A DNA stretch of 64,000 bases from NCBI GenBank assembly GCA_963716685.1, contig CAVQTR010000006.1:558001-622000 (forward strand), given 5' to 3'. The DNA is from JALYXI01 sp963716685 (GTDB lineage Bacteria > Acidobacteriota > Terriglobia > Bryobacterales > Bryobacteraceae). Made by a program: the position numbers and the translations under genes. Under the pieces are notes generated by a model. It did no database searches. It was given only the letters and a program-made list of their open reading frames with translations, and was not told the DNA's origin. This document shows positions 1 through 9,375 of the stretch, piece by piece (the stretch's first letter is position 1; each line of letters opens with the position of its first letter).

Positions 1-105
1 AAGGCTTGCGGCCAAGCCTGCATCATCCACCACGGGGCTATCAATTCCGCGGATTGCCGGGACGCGATCGCGTGCCAGAAAGCGAGGGGCTGGCGGCACG
101 ATTCA

Positions 106-1629
106 TCATTTCGGTTTGGTCTTGAATTCTTCCGGGAACTCTGCCGATCTCCCCTTGGCGGGGTTGCGTTGATTGCTTTGTGGCCCCATGTTGCGCCGAA
201 GCGGAATTTCCATTCCGCCGGTCTCTTCCATGACATCGAATAGCCGCTTGCCCATCTGCTGAATCGTGGATTGGCGCTCCGGATTAAAGATCAAATTATT
301 GGTCTCCAGAGGGTCCTCCTGAAGGTCGTAGAGCTCATCTACATCCCAAATGCCATAGTAATGAATGTACTTGTAACGGTCTGTTCGCAGGGCGTGCAAG
401 GTGGGGGTTTGTGGAAAGTTGCGCTCCCAGTAGTATTCGTACAGAAGATCTTTTCGCCACTGCGGATCACCCTTGCCAGTCAGCAGAGGGAGCATGCTGC
501 GGCCGTCCAGACCGGCGGGGGCTGCGACACCCGCCGCATCCAGAACCGTCGGCATAATATCGAGCCCGGCCACTACCTTGTCAATGGTTGTGCCGCCGTG
601 GAATAGCTCAGGGCACCGCGCCAGCATCGGTACGCGCATGGACTCTTCATAAGCCGTGCGCTTATCGATCAGCCCGTGCTCGCCGAAGGCAAAGCCGTTG
701 TCGCCCATATAGATGATCAGAGTTGACTCAAGTTCACCCCTCTTGCGAAGAGCGTCAATCACACGGCCGATGCTATCGTCGACACCCATTAGCGTTTCTG
801 CATAACGCTTGTAATACTCTGCAATGTCCAGGTCGGAGTGGTACGGGTAATCCACGCCGTGCCAGCTGTTTCGTTGATTCTGCACCCACATGGGACGATG
901 TTGCGCGAACTCCCCGGATTCGGCCATGGTTTTGGGAGGCTGGAACTTCTCTTTCGCATACAAGCCTTCGTGACGAGCGGCAGGAATGAAATCGGAGTGG
1001 ACGGCCTTATGAGACAGATAAAGGAAGTACGGCTGGTCAGGCGGAACGGTTTTCAGCCAGTCCAGCGCATAGTCCGTGAGTTCATCGGTGATGTAGCCTT
1101 TTTGAGGTACATGCTTACCATCCACATTCAGGCCGTTAGGGCTGGGCAGATAGGTGCCTTGCCCGCGGAAGCTCACCCATTTGTTGAAACCGGGTTGAGG
1201 CTCATCGCCGCCGTTTCCCATATGCCACTTGCCGACGAAAGCTGTTTGATATCCCGCTTTTTGCAGCAGCTGAGGGAAGAAGCGGGTACCGGCGGGTATT
1301 GCGGTGTTGTTGTCGACAATCTTGTGACGATGCGCGTAGACGCCTGTCAGGATGCTGGCACGGCTGGGTGAGCAAAGCGCCGTGGTAACAAAAGCATTCT
1401 TCAGGTGAGCGCCATCGCGGGCCAGCGCATCCATCTGGGGAGTCTTCAGCCACGATTGGGAATGCATGAACCCCATCGCGTCGAAACGATGGTCGTCCGT
1501 AAGGATGAAGATGATATTGCGCGCACGCTTCGCCGGCGTTTGCGCCGAAGCAACTTGTTGAAGCGCCTGCGAGGTGATTGCCGCGCCGGCTGCGGATTTC
1601 ATGAATGTGCGTCTGGAATTCGGTTGCAT
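106..1629 (-). CDS. Secreted arylsulfatase-type sulfatase
   Basis: A 507-residue sulfatase that should hydrolyse sulfate esters, probably of sulfated glycans, in the periplasm. The N-terminus has a Tat-like signal (NSRRTFMKSAAG followed by a small-residue stretch, probable cleavage near residue 29). Metal-binding TDDH lies at about 44-47. The formylglycine motif CSPSR is intact with Cys at residue 86. A later GDNG..HG..DK segment supplies further metal and sulfate ligands. Length and motif order fit the type I family, which needs a formylglycine-generating enzyme; none is seen here. A second sulfatase, now a pseudogene, lies directly upstream on the same strand. The substrate cannot be read from sequence. 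Confidence 0.93.
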   Translation of the reverse strand: MQPNSRRTFMKSAAGAAITSQALQQVASAQTPAKRARNIIFILTDDHRFDAMGFMHSQSWLKTPQMDALARDGAHLKNAFVTTALCSPSRASILTGVYAHRHKIVDNNTAIPAGTRFFPQLLQKAGYQTAFVGKWHMGNGGDEPQPGFNKWVSFRGQGTYLPSPNGLNVDGKHVPQKGYITDELTDYALDWLKTVPPDQPYFLYLSHKAVHSDFIPAARHEGLYAKEKFQPPKTMAESGEFAQHRPMWVQNQRNSWHGVDYPYHSDLDIAEYYKRYAETLMGVDDSIGRVIDALRKRGELESTLIIYMGDNGFAFGEHGLIDKRTAYEESMRVPMLARCPELFHGGTTIDKVVAGLDIMPTVLDAAGVAAPAGLDGRSMLPLLTGKGDPQWRKDLLYEYYWERNFPQTPTLHALRTDRYKYIHYYGIWDVDELYDLQEDPLETNNLIFNPERQSTIQQMGKRLFDVMEETGGMEIPLRRNMGPQSNQRNPAKGRSAEFPEEFKTKPK

Positions 1630-1810
1630 ACTCTAGCGTACTGTCCAGACCGGCGCCAGGGACGCAACCGGCTTAGCTGGATCGGCCCCTGGGGCATCGC
1701 CAACGCCCGCGTTCCACATCCGCGCGAAGAGATATTTGCTGGTCTCGTGGTGATCAAGTGGCAAGCAGAATGGTATCTCAGGTACAGCAATCTTAAGCAT
1801 CTTCATGGAT

Positions 1811-3203
1811 TTAAAGCACCGAGGTGTCAGGGAACCCTCGGGCATCGTGCTCTTTAGGGACTACATCGCCGGTCCTGATGAACCAATCGCACAGGCGGGA
1901 TTTCAGTTCTGTGACCTGGCCCGTATACATTTTGTCGTTAAACACGTTGTAAAGTTCCCGCGGGTCCTTCTTCCTGTCGTAGAACTCGCTTTGTCCATCC
2001 GGGCGCGCAACCAGCTTATAGTCTTGCGTCTGAATCATAGTGGCGCGTGTAACGGTTTCCGGATGCTCGTGCTGCAACTTCACCTTTGGAGCGTACGGAG
2101 CACTATCAGAAATAATGAAACTCAGTGGTTCAAAACTCTGGGGTTCGTAGGGGTTGTACCCTCCTTCCGTGAAGGTGGCACGGCCGGGATCGCCGGCGCC
2201 ACCGCGCAGCTGCGGCACCAGACTATGAGCGAAATGAGTGTGCCGGGCTTCAATGCCGGCCAGTTCGAGACAGGTGGGCATTACATCGTAGAGTTCCACG
2301 GGCTCCGGAGATACGTGACCCGGAACGCAGCCTGGAACGCGTGCGATCAGCGGAATGTGGTTGAGCACGTCGTCGCAGGCGCTCGGCCATTTCTCCACGA
2401 GGCCGTAATCCCCTCCCCACTCTCCATGATCAGAGAATGTGAAGAAAGCCGTGTCCTTATCGTGTCCGGTGCGCTCGAGTGCTGCCAGCATTTCGCCCAG
2501 CATCCAATCGCTATAGCTGATCATGCCCAGATAAACGGCCTGAATTTGACGGAAGAAGGCATCATCCAGTTTGTCGAGACGGCGGGTGCGACGGATCGCC
2601 TCGTAGTAATTGGCTTTGTTTGGAAGATCGGCGGCCGAAGCGGAGGAAGCCGCTTCGGATCGTACATTCCGTAAAAATGTTATTGGGCAGCGTGAACGGC
2701 GGATGCACCATGCCCTCGCTGGCGGGTAATATGGCAGAATGGTAAATTTCGAATCCCGCTCCAGAATCTTTATGGCCGATTGCATGTTGACGTAGTCGGG
2801 GTAGTCGTGGCGATCGCCGGGCACCAACATGTGCTGGAGGAAAGAGAAATACACTGGTGTCGTCTGACAGAGTAGGGATTGCGTGACGTATCTCCCGCGG
2901 TCCTGCGCGCGGTTCCCCATTTGGTCACGCTAAGCGGGAACGTTTCCACGGAGAAAACATCGTTCTTGCCGAAAAAGTAAACGTCGTACCCGTCGTCCTT
3001 AAGATAGCGGAGGAGGTTTGGTTCGTCGGGATGAAGAAGGTAGTACAAAGAGCGATGCCCTCGAACGTGTACCGGCCAGCCGGTCATCAGACTGCATCGC
3101 GAAGGGCGCAGACCGTGTTTTGTGTGCAGCAGCTCGTAAAGCGTGTTCCTTCGCTTGCGAGCCGATCGTAGTTGGGGTGGTGAGATACATGGCAGCTGAA
3201 CTC
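1811..3203 (-). pseudogene. Frameshifted, 5'-truncated sulfatase remnant
   Basis: Sulfatase coding sequence is recognisable throughout but in changing frames. Reading downstream, HPNYDRLASEG and QNTVCA are followed by a frame change exactly inside the active-site motif: PSRCSLMTG continues in another frame, which fits loss of one C in the CAPSR codons near 3100. A second shift lies near 2915-2935. Between about 2710 and 2655 three frames are used in turn (GMVHPPFTLPNNIF, MYDPKRLPPLRP, ADLPNKANYYEAI). From there to 1811 a long frame keeps DAFF, SDHGEW and the C-terminal domain. The first ~25 residues, with the first metal ligands, are missing and replaced by TonB-receptor sequence. No functional product is expected. 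Confidence 0.88.
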
Positions 3204-3634
3204 GGCATTGGCAGGTCCTCCAGCCGCCGCTTATCGACGATCTGACCGAGGCTGCCGTTCGTCGACTCGACAAGCGGTGCTTCCGCCGATACCGTGACGC
3301 TTTCGCTGGCATCCCCCAGTTGCAGAGCGATATCGATATTCAGTACGTCTCCGACGCGCACTTCCAGTGGGCCGCGCTGGTAGCGCTTGAAAGCCCTTGT
3401 TCTCCGCGATCACCGTATAAAGGCCGGGGATCAGGTTGCGTGCTTCATAATGCCCGCCGAATCGCTGACCGCGCTGGTGGTGACGCCTGTCTCGTTGTTG
3501 GTGACGCGTATACCAGCGCCCGCAACCGCGGCCGCCGAGCTGTCCACCACGCGGCCGGTAATTCTTCCAAAGGGATCCTGCGCGGAGAGCAGGCAGACGC
3601 AAAAAAAGAGGAAGCTAACAGGTCTAAGATGCAT
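3203..3634 (-). pseudogene. 5' fragment of an Oar-like TonB-dependent receptor gene
   Basis: Starts at ATG 3634 with a clear signal peptide (MHLRPVSFLFFCVCLLSAQ), followed by the carboxypeptidase-regulatory-like domain typical of acidobacterial Oar-type receptors (GRITGRVVDSSAAAVAGAG, VTNNETGV). The frame breaks near 3445, continues as YEARNLIPGLYTVIAENKGF, and breaks again near 3365 to give VRVGDVLNIDIALQLG and SVTVSAEAPLVES. The conserved segment before the plug (QIVDKRRLEDLPMP) ends at about 3203, where the sequence becomes sulfatase. Plug and barrel are absent. Two frameshifts and loss of more than 80% of the usual length make this a dead gene. Confidence 0.85.
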
Positions 3635-4013
3635 ACGGGATTTGAGTATCAAACACACTTGATTCTGCTTGAATAATGATCGGATCCAAGACGACCGCTG
3701 TATCGAGCCGGCGGAACAGTCATGGATCTAGACGACCCTCGATTCAATCACATTAGCTACCGGACCGGGGATGCCGGGTTGAACTTCGGCTCTCTCAGAT
3801 GCCAGGTTATAAGCTAACAGAGAATTGTATGGGTCCAGCCATAACTTCCCGGCTTGATCAAAATAGTGCTCTCAGGGTCTCAGACGCCTTAAGTCGAAGC
3901 GCAGCGGATGTAGCTACTGCCGTCTTATCGCCAAAGTCATTCCGACGTGGCGATCACAACTCCCGAGTGTCCGCTGTCCGCATAAACGGCCGACATCGGA
4001 GCCATGTCCCTGG
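3635..4013. other. Intergenic region, no supported gene
   Basis: Between the receptor fragment and the MFS transporter no frame shows a recognisable protein. A minus-strand frame at 3937-4188 reads like a real but unidentified protein fragment (GKAEVIGDATRDMAPMS, YADSGHSGVVIATSE). It has no start context or partner and may be another relic of the decayed region. Confidence 0.5.
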
Positions 4014-5510
4014 TTGCGTCCCCGATTACCTCCGCTTTTCCGTTATGAATTCGCGCCAAGTCCCGCGGCCCCGTTACCGAAGCCGGCAAAGGCGCTCCGC
4101 CGCCAACCGCCCCGAGTACCTCCTCCTCGCCAGCTACCAAGCCCGCCTCCTCCGCATTCAGCAGCACGCCCTTGCATCCTTTCCTCATCCTCCGCGAACG
4201 CCACCCCCGTCGCGCCGTTACGCTATCATTCCTTACTGCCCACCTCTCCCGGCCTCGCCACCGCTCCCCTCACGCCCAACCAGGTCCGCGGCTTCTGGGC
4301 CGCCTGGGCCGGCTGGACCCTTGACGGCATGGATTCCTTTATCTATGCCCTGGTCATGACCCCCGCCCTCAAAGACCTGCTCCCCCGCTCCGGCATCCCC
4401 GCCACCCCCGGCAATATCGGCTTCTATGGCGGCCTGCTCTTCGCCATCTTTCTCGTCGGCTGGGGCTTCGCCTTTCTCTGGGGCCCCATCGCCGATCGCT
4501 TCGGCCGCGTCCGTACCCTGATGCTCACCATCCTGTGCTATTCCGCTTTCACCTTCCTCGGCTGCGTTGCCGCCAGCGTCTGGCAGCTAGCCCTCTTCCG
4601 CTTCCTCGCCGGAGCCGGCATCGGCGGAGAGTGGACCCTCGGCGGCGTCCTCATTGCCGAAGAATGGCCCGAAAAACGCCGCGTGTCCGGCGCCGCTTAC
4701 ATGCACACCGGCTATTACTTCGGCACCTTCCTCGCCGCCCTCCTGAATTACGGCATCGGCGCCCATTACGGCTGGCGCGTCATGTTTGCCATCGGCGGCG
4801 CCCCCGCCCTGCTCGTCGCCTTCATCCGCCGCGGCCTCCGTGAACCCGAACGGTGGCACCCCGCCGATCCCCGCGCGGCATTCTTCGCCCTCTTCGCCCC
4901 GCAATACCGCCGCCGCACGCTGCTCAACGCCCTGTTTTTGCTTGTCTCCATGATCGGCCTCTGGGCCGGCTCCGTCTACGTTCCCTCCTCCGTCACCCAG
5001 ATCGCCGCCCGCGATGGCTTTTCCGCCTCCGCCGGCGCGCGCCTCGCTTCCTGGGCCGCCATGCTCCTCTCCGCCGGCACCATCATCGGCTGCCTTCTCA
5101 CGCCCTGGCTTGCCGACCGCCTCGGCCGTCGCGGGTCCACCGCCGCCTTCTTCGCCCTCATGGCCGCGGTCATCGCCTTCGCCTTCGGCCACGTGTTCTA
5201 TCTCCCGCATCACGCGCTCGCCAAGTTCATCGCCTGCCTCTTCTTCCTCGGCATCGGCGGCGCCAGCTTCTGCGTGTACACCATCTGGCTCCCCGAGCAG
5301 TACCGCACCGAATGCCGCGCCAGCGCCTTTGCCTTTGCCACCTCTTCCGGACGCTTCGTCGCCGCCGGCGTCACCTTCCTCGTTGGCTCGGGCGTCCAGC
5401 ACTTCGGCACCATCGGCACGCCCGTCGCCTTCACCTCTCTCGCCTTCCTCCTCGGCCTGCTCCTGCTCCCGCTCGGCGTCGAGACCAAAGGACAACCGCT
5501 GCCTCAATGA
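4014..5510 (+). CDS. MFS transporter, sugar/organic-acid:H+ symporter type
   Basis: A major facilitator protein for uptake of an organic acid or sugar across the inner membrane. Motif A appears twice as expected (ADRFGRVRT after TM2; LADRLGRRGS in the second half), with GAGIGGEWTLGGVLIAEEWP, typical of the sugar/aromatic-acid:H+ symporter subfamily, and about 12 hydrophobic segments. The start is doubtful. TTG 4014 adds some 85 Pro/Ala-rich residues unlike the family, the conserved part begins near 4284, and the only clear alternative is CTG 4236. The stop overlaps the next start (ATGA at 5507), so transporter and CoA ligase are probably translated together and the ligase may activate the imported acid. 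Codons favour C at the third position strongly. Confidence 0.85.
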   Translation: MRPRLPPLFRYEFAPSPAAPLPKPAKALRRQPPRVPPPRQLPSPPPPHSAARPCILSSSSANATPVAPLRYHSLLPTSPGLATAPLTPNQVRGFWAAWAGWTLDGMDSFIYALVMTPALKDLLPRSGIPATPGNIGFYGGLLFAIFLVGWGFAFLWGPIADRFGRVRTLMLTILCYSAFTFLGCVAASVWQLALFRFLAGAGIGGEWTLGGVLIAEEWPEKRRVSGAAYMHTGYYFGTFLAALLNYGIGAHYGWRVMFAIGGAPALLVAFIRRGLREPERWHPADPRAAFFALFAPQYRRRTLLNALFLLVSMIGLWAGSVYVPSSVTQIAARDGFSASAGARLASWAAMLLSAGTIIGCLLTPWLADRLGRRGSTAAFFALMAAVIAFAFGHVFYLPHHALAKFIACLFFLGIGGASFCVYTIWLPEQYRTECRASAFAFATSSGRFVAAGVTFLVGSGVQHFGTIGTPVAFTSLAFLLGLLLLPLGVETKGQPLPQ

Positions 5511-6874
5511 ACCTCCTGCACCTCTTCGATCTCTCGCTCGCCGGCCGCCGCGATACCACCGCGCTCGAATTCGAGGACCGCTCCTTCACCTTCGGCGAGC
5601 TCGATGCGCGCAGCAACCGCGTCGCTCACCTGCTGCTCCGTCAGGGCGCCCGGCCCGGCGATCGCCTCTGCGTCTATCTCCCCAACTGCGTCGAGATGAT
5701 CGATCTCTATCTGGCCTGCGTCAAAACCGGCGTTATCTTCGTCCCTGTCAACATCCTGTACCGCGATCGCGAAATCACCCACATCGTCAACGATGCCGAG
5801 CCGCTCGCGCTCGTCTCCGATCCCCGCTGGACCGATGAAGCCGCCGCGCTCCCCGCCACCCGCCCATCCATTCATCCCGATGGATCCGACCCCGCCGGCA
5901 TCATCTACACTTCCGGCACCACCGGCGCATCTAAAGGCGCCGTTCTCAGCCACGACAACTTCGCCGCCAACGCCGTCAATCTCCTCGCCTGCTGGCGCAT
6001 CACCGCCGAAGACCGGCTGCTCCTCGCGCTCCCGCTCTTTCACGTTCACGGTCTCGGCAACGGCCTGCACTGCTGGCTCGCCAGCGGCTGCCGCATGCGC
6101 CTGCTGGAGCGTTTCGAGCATGGGAAAGCCGCCGCCGAATTCCTCGCCTTCCGCCCCACGCTGTTCTTTGGCGTCCCCACCATGTACGTCCGCCTGCTCA
6201 ACCTCCCGCCCGAAATCGGCGCATCCGTGCGGCTCTTCGTCTCCGGTTCCGCGCCCCTTCCCGCGCAGCTCCACGAAGACTTCCGCGCCCGCTTCGGCCA
6301 CACCATCCTGGAGCGCTACGGCATGAGCGAAACGCTTATGAATATGAGCAATCCCTATGAAGGCGAGCGCCGCCCCGGCACCGTCGGCCTTCCCCTCCCC
6401 GGCGTCTCCGCCCGCATTGTGGATCGCGAGATTCAGCTCCGCGGCCCCAACGTGTTCTCCGGCTACTGGCGCCGCGAGGAGGCCACTCGCGCGGCTTTCG
6501 TCGATGACAGCGTCGCCGGCCGGTGGTTTCGCACCGGTGACCTCGCCACCCGGTCGCCCGACGGCTACTACACCCTCAGCGGACGCAAAAGTGACCTCAT
6601 CATCTCCGGGGGCTTCAATATTTACCCCCGCGAAATCGAAGAATTTCTCCTTGAACAGCCCGAGATCGCCGAAGCCGCCGTCGTCGGCCGCCCCGATCCC
6701 CACCGGGGCGAAGTTCCCGTGGCCTACATCGTCCTGTCTGTTCACTGCGACCCCAAAATCCTCGACGCGCGCTGCCGCGAAAAGATGGCTTCCTTCAAGG
6801 TCCCGCGGGAGTTCCGCGTCGTCGACAGCCTGCCGCGTAACGCCATGGGAAAGATCCAGAAGCATGCGCTCTGA
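5507..6874 (+). CDS. MatB-like acyl-CoA synthetase (malonyl-CoA synthetase type)
   Basis: An AMP-forming acyl-CoA synthetase of 455 residues. The P-loop-like motif YTSGTTGASKGAV, PLFHVHGLGNGL, ERYGMSETLMNMSNPYEG, GTVGLPLPGV and the C-terminal lysine motif PRNAMGKIQK are all present. The HVHG and MNMSNPYEGERR segments resemble malonate-CoA ligase MatB more than long-chain ligases. It is about 40-50 residues shorter than usual, mainly between the N-domain and the P-loop (about residues 105-130). ATG 5507 overlaps the transporter stop by 4 bp. Inference: it converts the imported acid, perhaps malonate or a methyl-malonate, to its CoA ester. No malonate decarboxylase or mat genes are adjacent. 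Confidence 0.85.
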   Translation: MNLLHLFDLSLAGRRDTTALEFEDRSFTFGELDARSNRVAHLLLRQGARPGDRLCVYLPNCVEMIDLYLACVKTGVIFVPVNILYRDREITHIVNDAEPLALVSDPRWTDEAAALPATRPSIHPDGSDPAGIIYTSGTTGASKGAVLSHDNFAANAVNLLACWRITAEDRLLLALPLFHVHGLGNGLHCWLASGCRMRLLERFEHGKAAAEFLAFRPTLFFGVPTMYVRLLNLPPEIGASVRLFVSGSAPLPAQLHEDFRARFGHTILERYGMSETLMNMSNPYEGERRPGTVGLPLPGVSARIVDREIQLRGPNVFSGYWRREEATRAAFVDDSVAGRWFRTGDLATRSPDGYYTLSGRKSDLIISGGFNIYPREIEEFLLEQPEIAEAAVVGRPDPHRGEVPVAYIVLSVHCDPKILDARCREKMASFKVPREFRVVDSLPRNAMGKIQKHAL

Positions 6875-6928
6875 ACAGGAGGCCTGTCCGGCGGGAACTC
6901 GCCTGCCCAAAATGCTAGCCTTTCGGTG

Positions 6929-8695
6929 ATGAGTTCCCGGACCGTTCTGGAAGTGCTGCGCGACACGTCCCGCCAGCACGCTGATCGAATCGCCCTGCGG
7001 CAGCCCGGCGGACGCGGCGGCGATGCAGCCAAAACCTGGACCTGGGCGCAATACCTCACCGCGGTCGAGGAAATCGCTGCGGGCCTTCGCTCGCTCGGCC
7101 TCGGCTCGGGCGATATTGTCGCCCTCAACTCCGAAACCCGCGCCGAGTTCTATCTCGCCGACCTCGGCATCATGGCCAACGGCTCCGTCGCCGCCGCTCT
7201 CTACCAGAGCTATCCCGCCGCCGATCTCCTGCGCACCATTGCCAATTGCGGCGCGAAGGCGCTTTTCGTCGAAAACCCCAAAATGTTGCAGGAGCTCAAA
7301 ACCGCTACGGTGGAGCACTTCTTCCTGCTCACAGGCGAAGCCGAAGGCGCTCTCTCGCTCGATGCCCTCCGCGCCCGCGGCCGTGAATCCGGTCTCCCCG
7401 CGCCATGCGTGGACCCCGGCGACAACGCCATCCTCTACCTCACCTCCGGCGCCACGGGCGAACCCAAAATGGTGATGGTCACCCACAGCGCCATCGTTCG
7501 CAATATCGAAATGGGTCCCGCTGTGCTCCCCGCCGGCCCCGAAGACTGCACCATCGCTTTCCTCCCCTCGGCCCACATCACCCAGCGCATCGTGATGGAA
7601 CTCCTGCCGGTCGCCAGCGCCGTGCCGGTCACCTTTTCCGAAAGCCTGTCGAGGCTGCCCTCCGAAATCAAGTCCGTGCGGCCTACTCTCTTCATTGCGC
7701 CGCCGCGCTTCTGGGAACGCGTCTATTCCTCTATTTCCACCGAAGTCAAAAAACGCAGCGCCCTGCAACAGCGCATCTTCTGGGCCGCGCTGGCGGCCGG
7801 CATCGCCGCCGCCCGATACCGCCGCGAAAGCCGGCCCCTGCCGCCTCACATTAAGTGGCCGTTTCAACTCGCCAACAAAGTCGTGTTTCAGAAGATCCGC
7901 GAGCGCTTCGGCGGCCGGCTGCGGCTCGCGATCTCCGGCGGCGCCCCGCTCGGGGTCGAAATGGCCGAGTTCTACGAAGCCATCGGCATGCCCCTCGTCG
8001 AAGGCTACGGTCTCACGGAGGGCGGTGTGGCGGTCTTCAACCCCATCGCGCTCCCCAAAGCCGGGTCCATTGGCAAGCCGCTCCCCGGCGTCGAACTCCG
8101 CGTGGCCGAAGAGGACAGAGAACTCCTGATCCGCAGCCCCTGTCTCTTCTCTGGGTATCTGAACGATCCCGAAACCACCGCGCTCGTCCTGCGCGATGGC
8201 TGGCTTCACACCGGCGATGTCGCCCGCATCGATGAGGATGGCTACGTCTACATCACCGGCCGCAAGAAGGAGCTGATCGTCTTTTCCAGCGGCAAGAAGA
8301 TCTTTCCCTCCCGCGTGGAAAGCCTCTTCAAGTTCGAACCGCTGATCAGCCAAGTGGTCCTCGTAGGCGATCGTCTCCCGCACCTCACCGCCCTGTTCAC
8401 CATCCATGCCCCGGTCGCGGAAACCCTGGCCGACGATCTGAAAGGTAAGACCCCCGCCGAACTCGCCGCCGCTCCCGCCGTTCAGGCCGCCGTGCAGGCT
8501 ATCGTCACCCGCCTGAACAAACAGCTCGCGGATTTCGAAAAGGTCCGCAAGTTCCGTATTCTGCCCCGCGACTTTAGCATCGAAACCGGCGAGCTCACCG
8601 CCACCATGAAAGTCCGCCGCCAAAACGTCCTCGCCAACTTCGCCAGGGAAGTGGACGAGCTCTATGCCGGCAAGGAAGCTGCTGCCGCTGGGTAG
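6929..8695 (+). CDS. Long-chain acyl-CoA synthetase (FadD15-like AMP-dependent ligase)
   Basis: A 588-residue AMP-binding enzyme that activates fatty acids to acyl-CoA with ATP. The P-loop motif is YLTSGATGEPKMVMVTH, the adenine motif is VEGYGLTEGG, followed by WLHTGDVARIDEDGY and the hinge/linker GRKKELIVFSSGKK. The C-terminal catalytic lysine lies in ELTATMKVRRQNV. ATG 6929 follows GTG 6926 in frame; either could start. It lies 54 bp after the MatB-like ligase on the same strand and shares its C-biased codon use, so it is probably in the same unit. The chain length accepted cannot be read. Confidence 0.9.
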   Translation: MSSRTVLEVLRDTSRQHADRIALRQPGGRGGDAAKTWTWAQYLTAVEEIAAGLRSLGLGSGDIVALNSETRAEFYLADLGIMANGSVAAALYQSYPAADLLRTIANCGAKALFVENPKMLQELKTATVEHFFLLTGEAEGALSLDALRARGRESGLPAPCVDPGDNAILYLTSGATGEPKMVMVTHSAIVRNIEMGPAVLPAGPEDCTIAFLPSAHITQRIVMELLPVASAVPVTFSESLSRLPSEIKSVRPTLFIAPPRFWERVYSSISTEVKKRSALQQRIFWAALAAGIAAARYRRESRPLPPHIKWPFQLANKVVFQKIRERFGGRLRLAISGGAPLGVEMAEFYEAIGMPLVEGYGLTEGGVAVFNPIALPKAGSIGKPLPGVELRVAEEDRELLIRSPCLFSGYLNDPETTALVLRDGWLHTGDVARIDEDGYVYITGRKKELIVFSSGKKIFPSRVESLFKFEPLISQVVLVGDRLPHLTALFTIHAPVAETLADDLKGKTPAELAAAPAVQAAVQAIVTRLNKQLADFEKVRKFRILPRDFSIETGELTATMKVRRQNVLANFAREVDELYAGKEAAAAG

Positions 8696-8780
8696 CCGGC
8701 TCGTCCCCCCTTCGCGGCGTTTGGATGAAACCAGACGTTCTCCGCTTCACGGCTTCGGCGCCTCTGACTAGAGTGAAATC

Positions 8781-9359
8781 GTGACTTTGGACCTGAATGG
8801 AAGCGCGCCGGACACGCACCCGGTGGCTCTGCTGATTATCGATTGCATCAACGACTTCGAATTCCCGCGCGGCGCCGAGTTATTCGCTGCGGCCATGCGC
8901 GCCGCGCCGTGCATCCGCGCTTTGAAAGCCCGCGCGCGTGCCGAGGGGATACCTGCTATTTATGTGAACGACAACTTTGGAAAATGGCAGTCCAGCTTCG
9001 AGCAGATGCTGAAGCACTGCCTGGACGACGACGTGCGTGGCCGCCCCTTTGTCGAACAGGTCCAGCCCGGGCCTGATGACTATTTCGTCCTGAAACCCAA
9101 GCACTCGGGTTTTTACCAGTCGCCGCTTGAGATCCTGCTGAAGCACCTGGGTTCGAAACGGCTGATCCTGACCGGCGTGTCTACCAACAGCTGTGTGCTG
9201 TTCACCGCGAGCGACGCCTACATGCGCGATCTGCAGCTGATCGTCCCCCGCGATTGCGTCGCCGCCTGTTCCGCCGCCGAACACGAAGATGCGCTCCGGC
9301 AGATGCAAACTGTCCTCAAGGCGGACACATCGCCTTCCGCGGAGCTGTTGCTAAAATGA
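8781..9359 (+). CDS. Isochorismatase-family cysteine hydrolase
   Basis: A 192-residue alpha/beta hydrolase of the isochorismatase/nicotinamidase superfamily. The triad is visible: Asp in LLIIDCINDF (about residue 21), Lys in VLKPKHSGF (about 107), and nucleophilic Cys in GVSTNSCVLFTA (about 140). Family members act on isochorismate, nicotinamide, N-carbamoyl compounds or ureides; nothing here fixes the substrate. GTG 8781 is the start, with a weak purine stretch upstream. It lies 16 bp before proS. Confidence 0.88.
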   Translation: MTLDLNGSAPDTHPVALLIIDCINDFEFPRGAELFAAAMRAAPCIRALKARARAEGIPAIYVNDNFGKWQSSFEQMLKHCLDDDVRGRPFVEQVQPGPDDYFVLKPKHSGFYQSPLEILLKHLGSKRLILTGVSTNSCVLFTASDAYMRDLQLIVPRDCVAACSAAEHEDALRQMQTVLKADTSPSAELLLK

Positions 9360-9375
9360 GACCTTCCCCACATCT

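Noticed and set aside
5504..8623. Minus-strand open frame of 1039 codons opposite the two CoA ligases
   Set aside because: Both plus-strand ligases are certain from full motif sets. The antisense frame is a by-product of C-ending codons, is Gly/Glu/Ala-rich and has no domain pattern.
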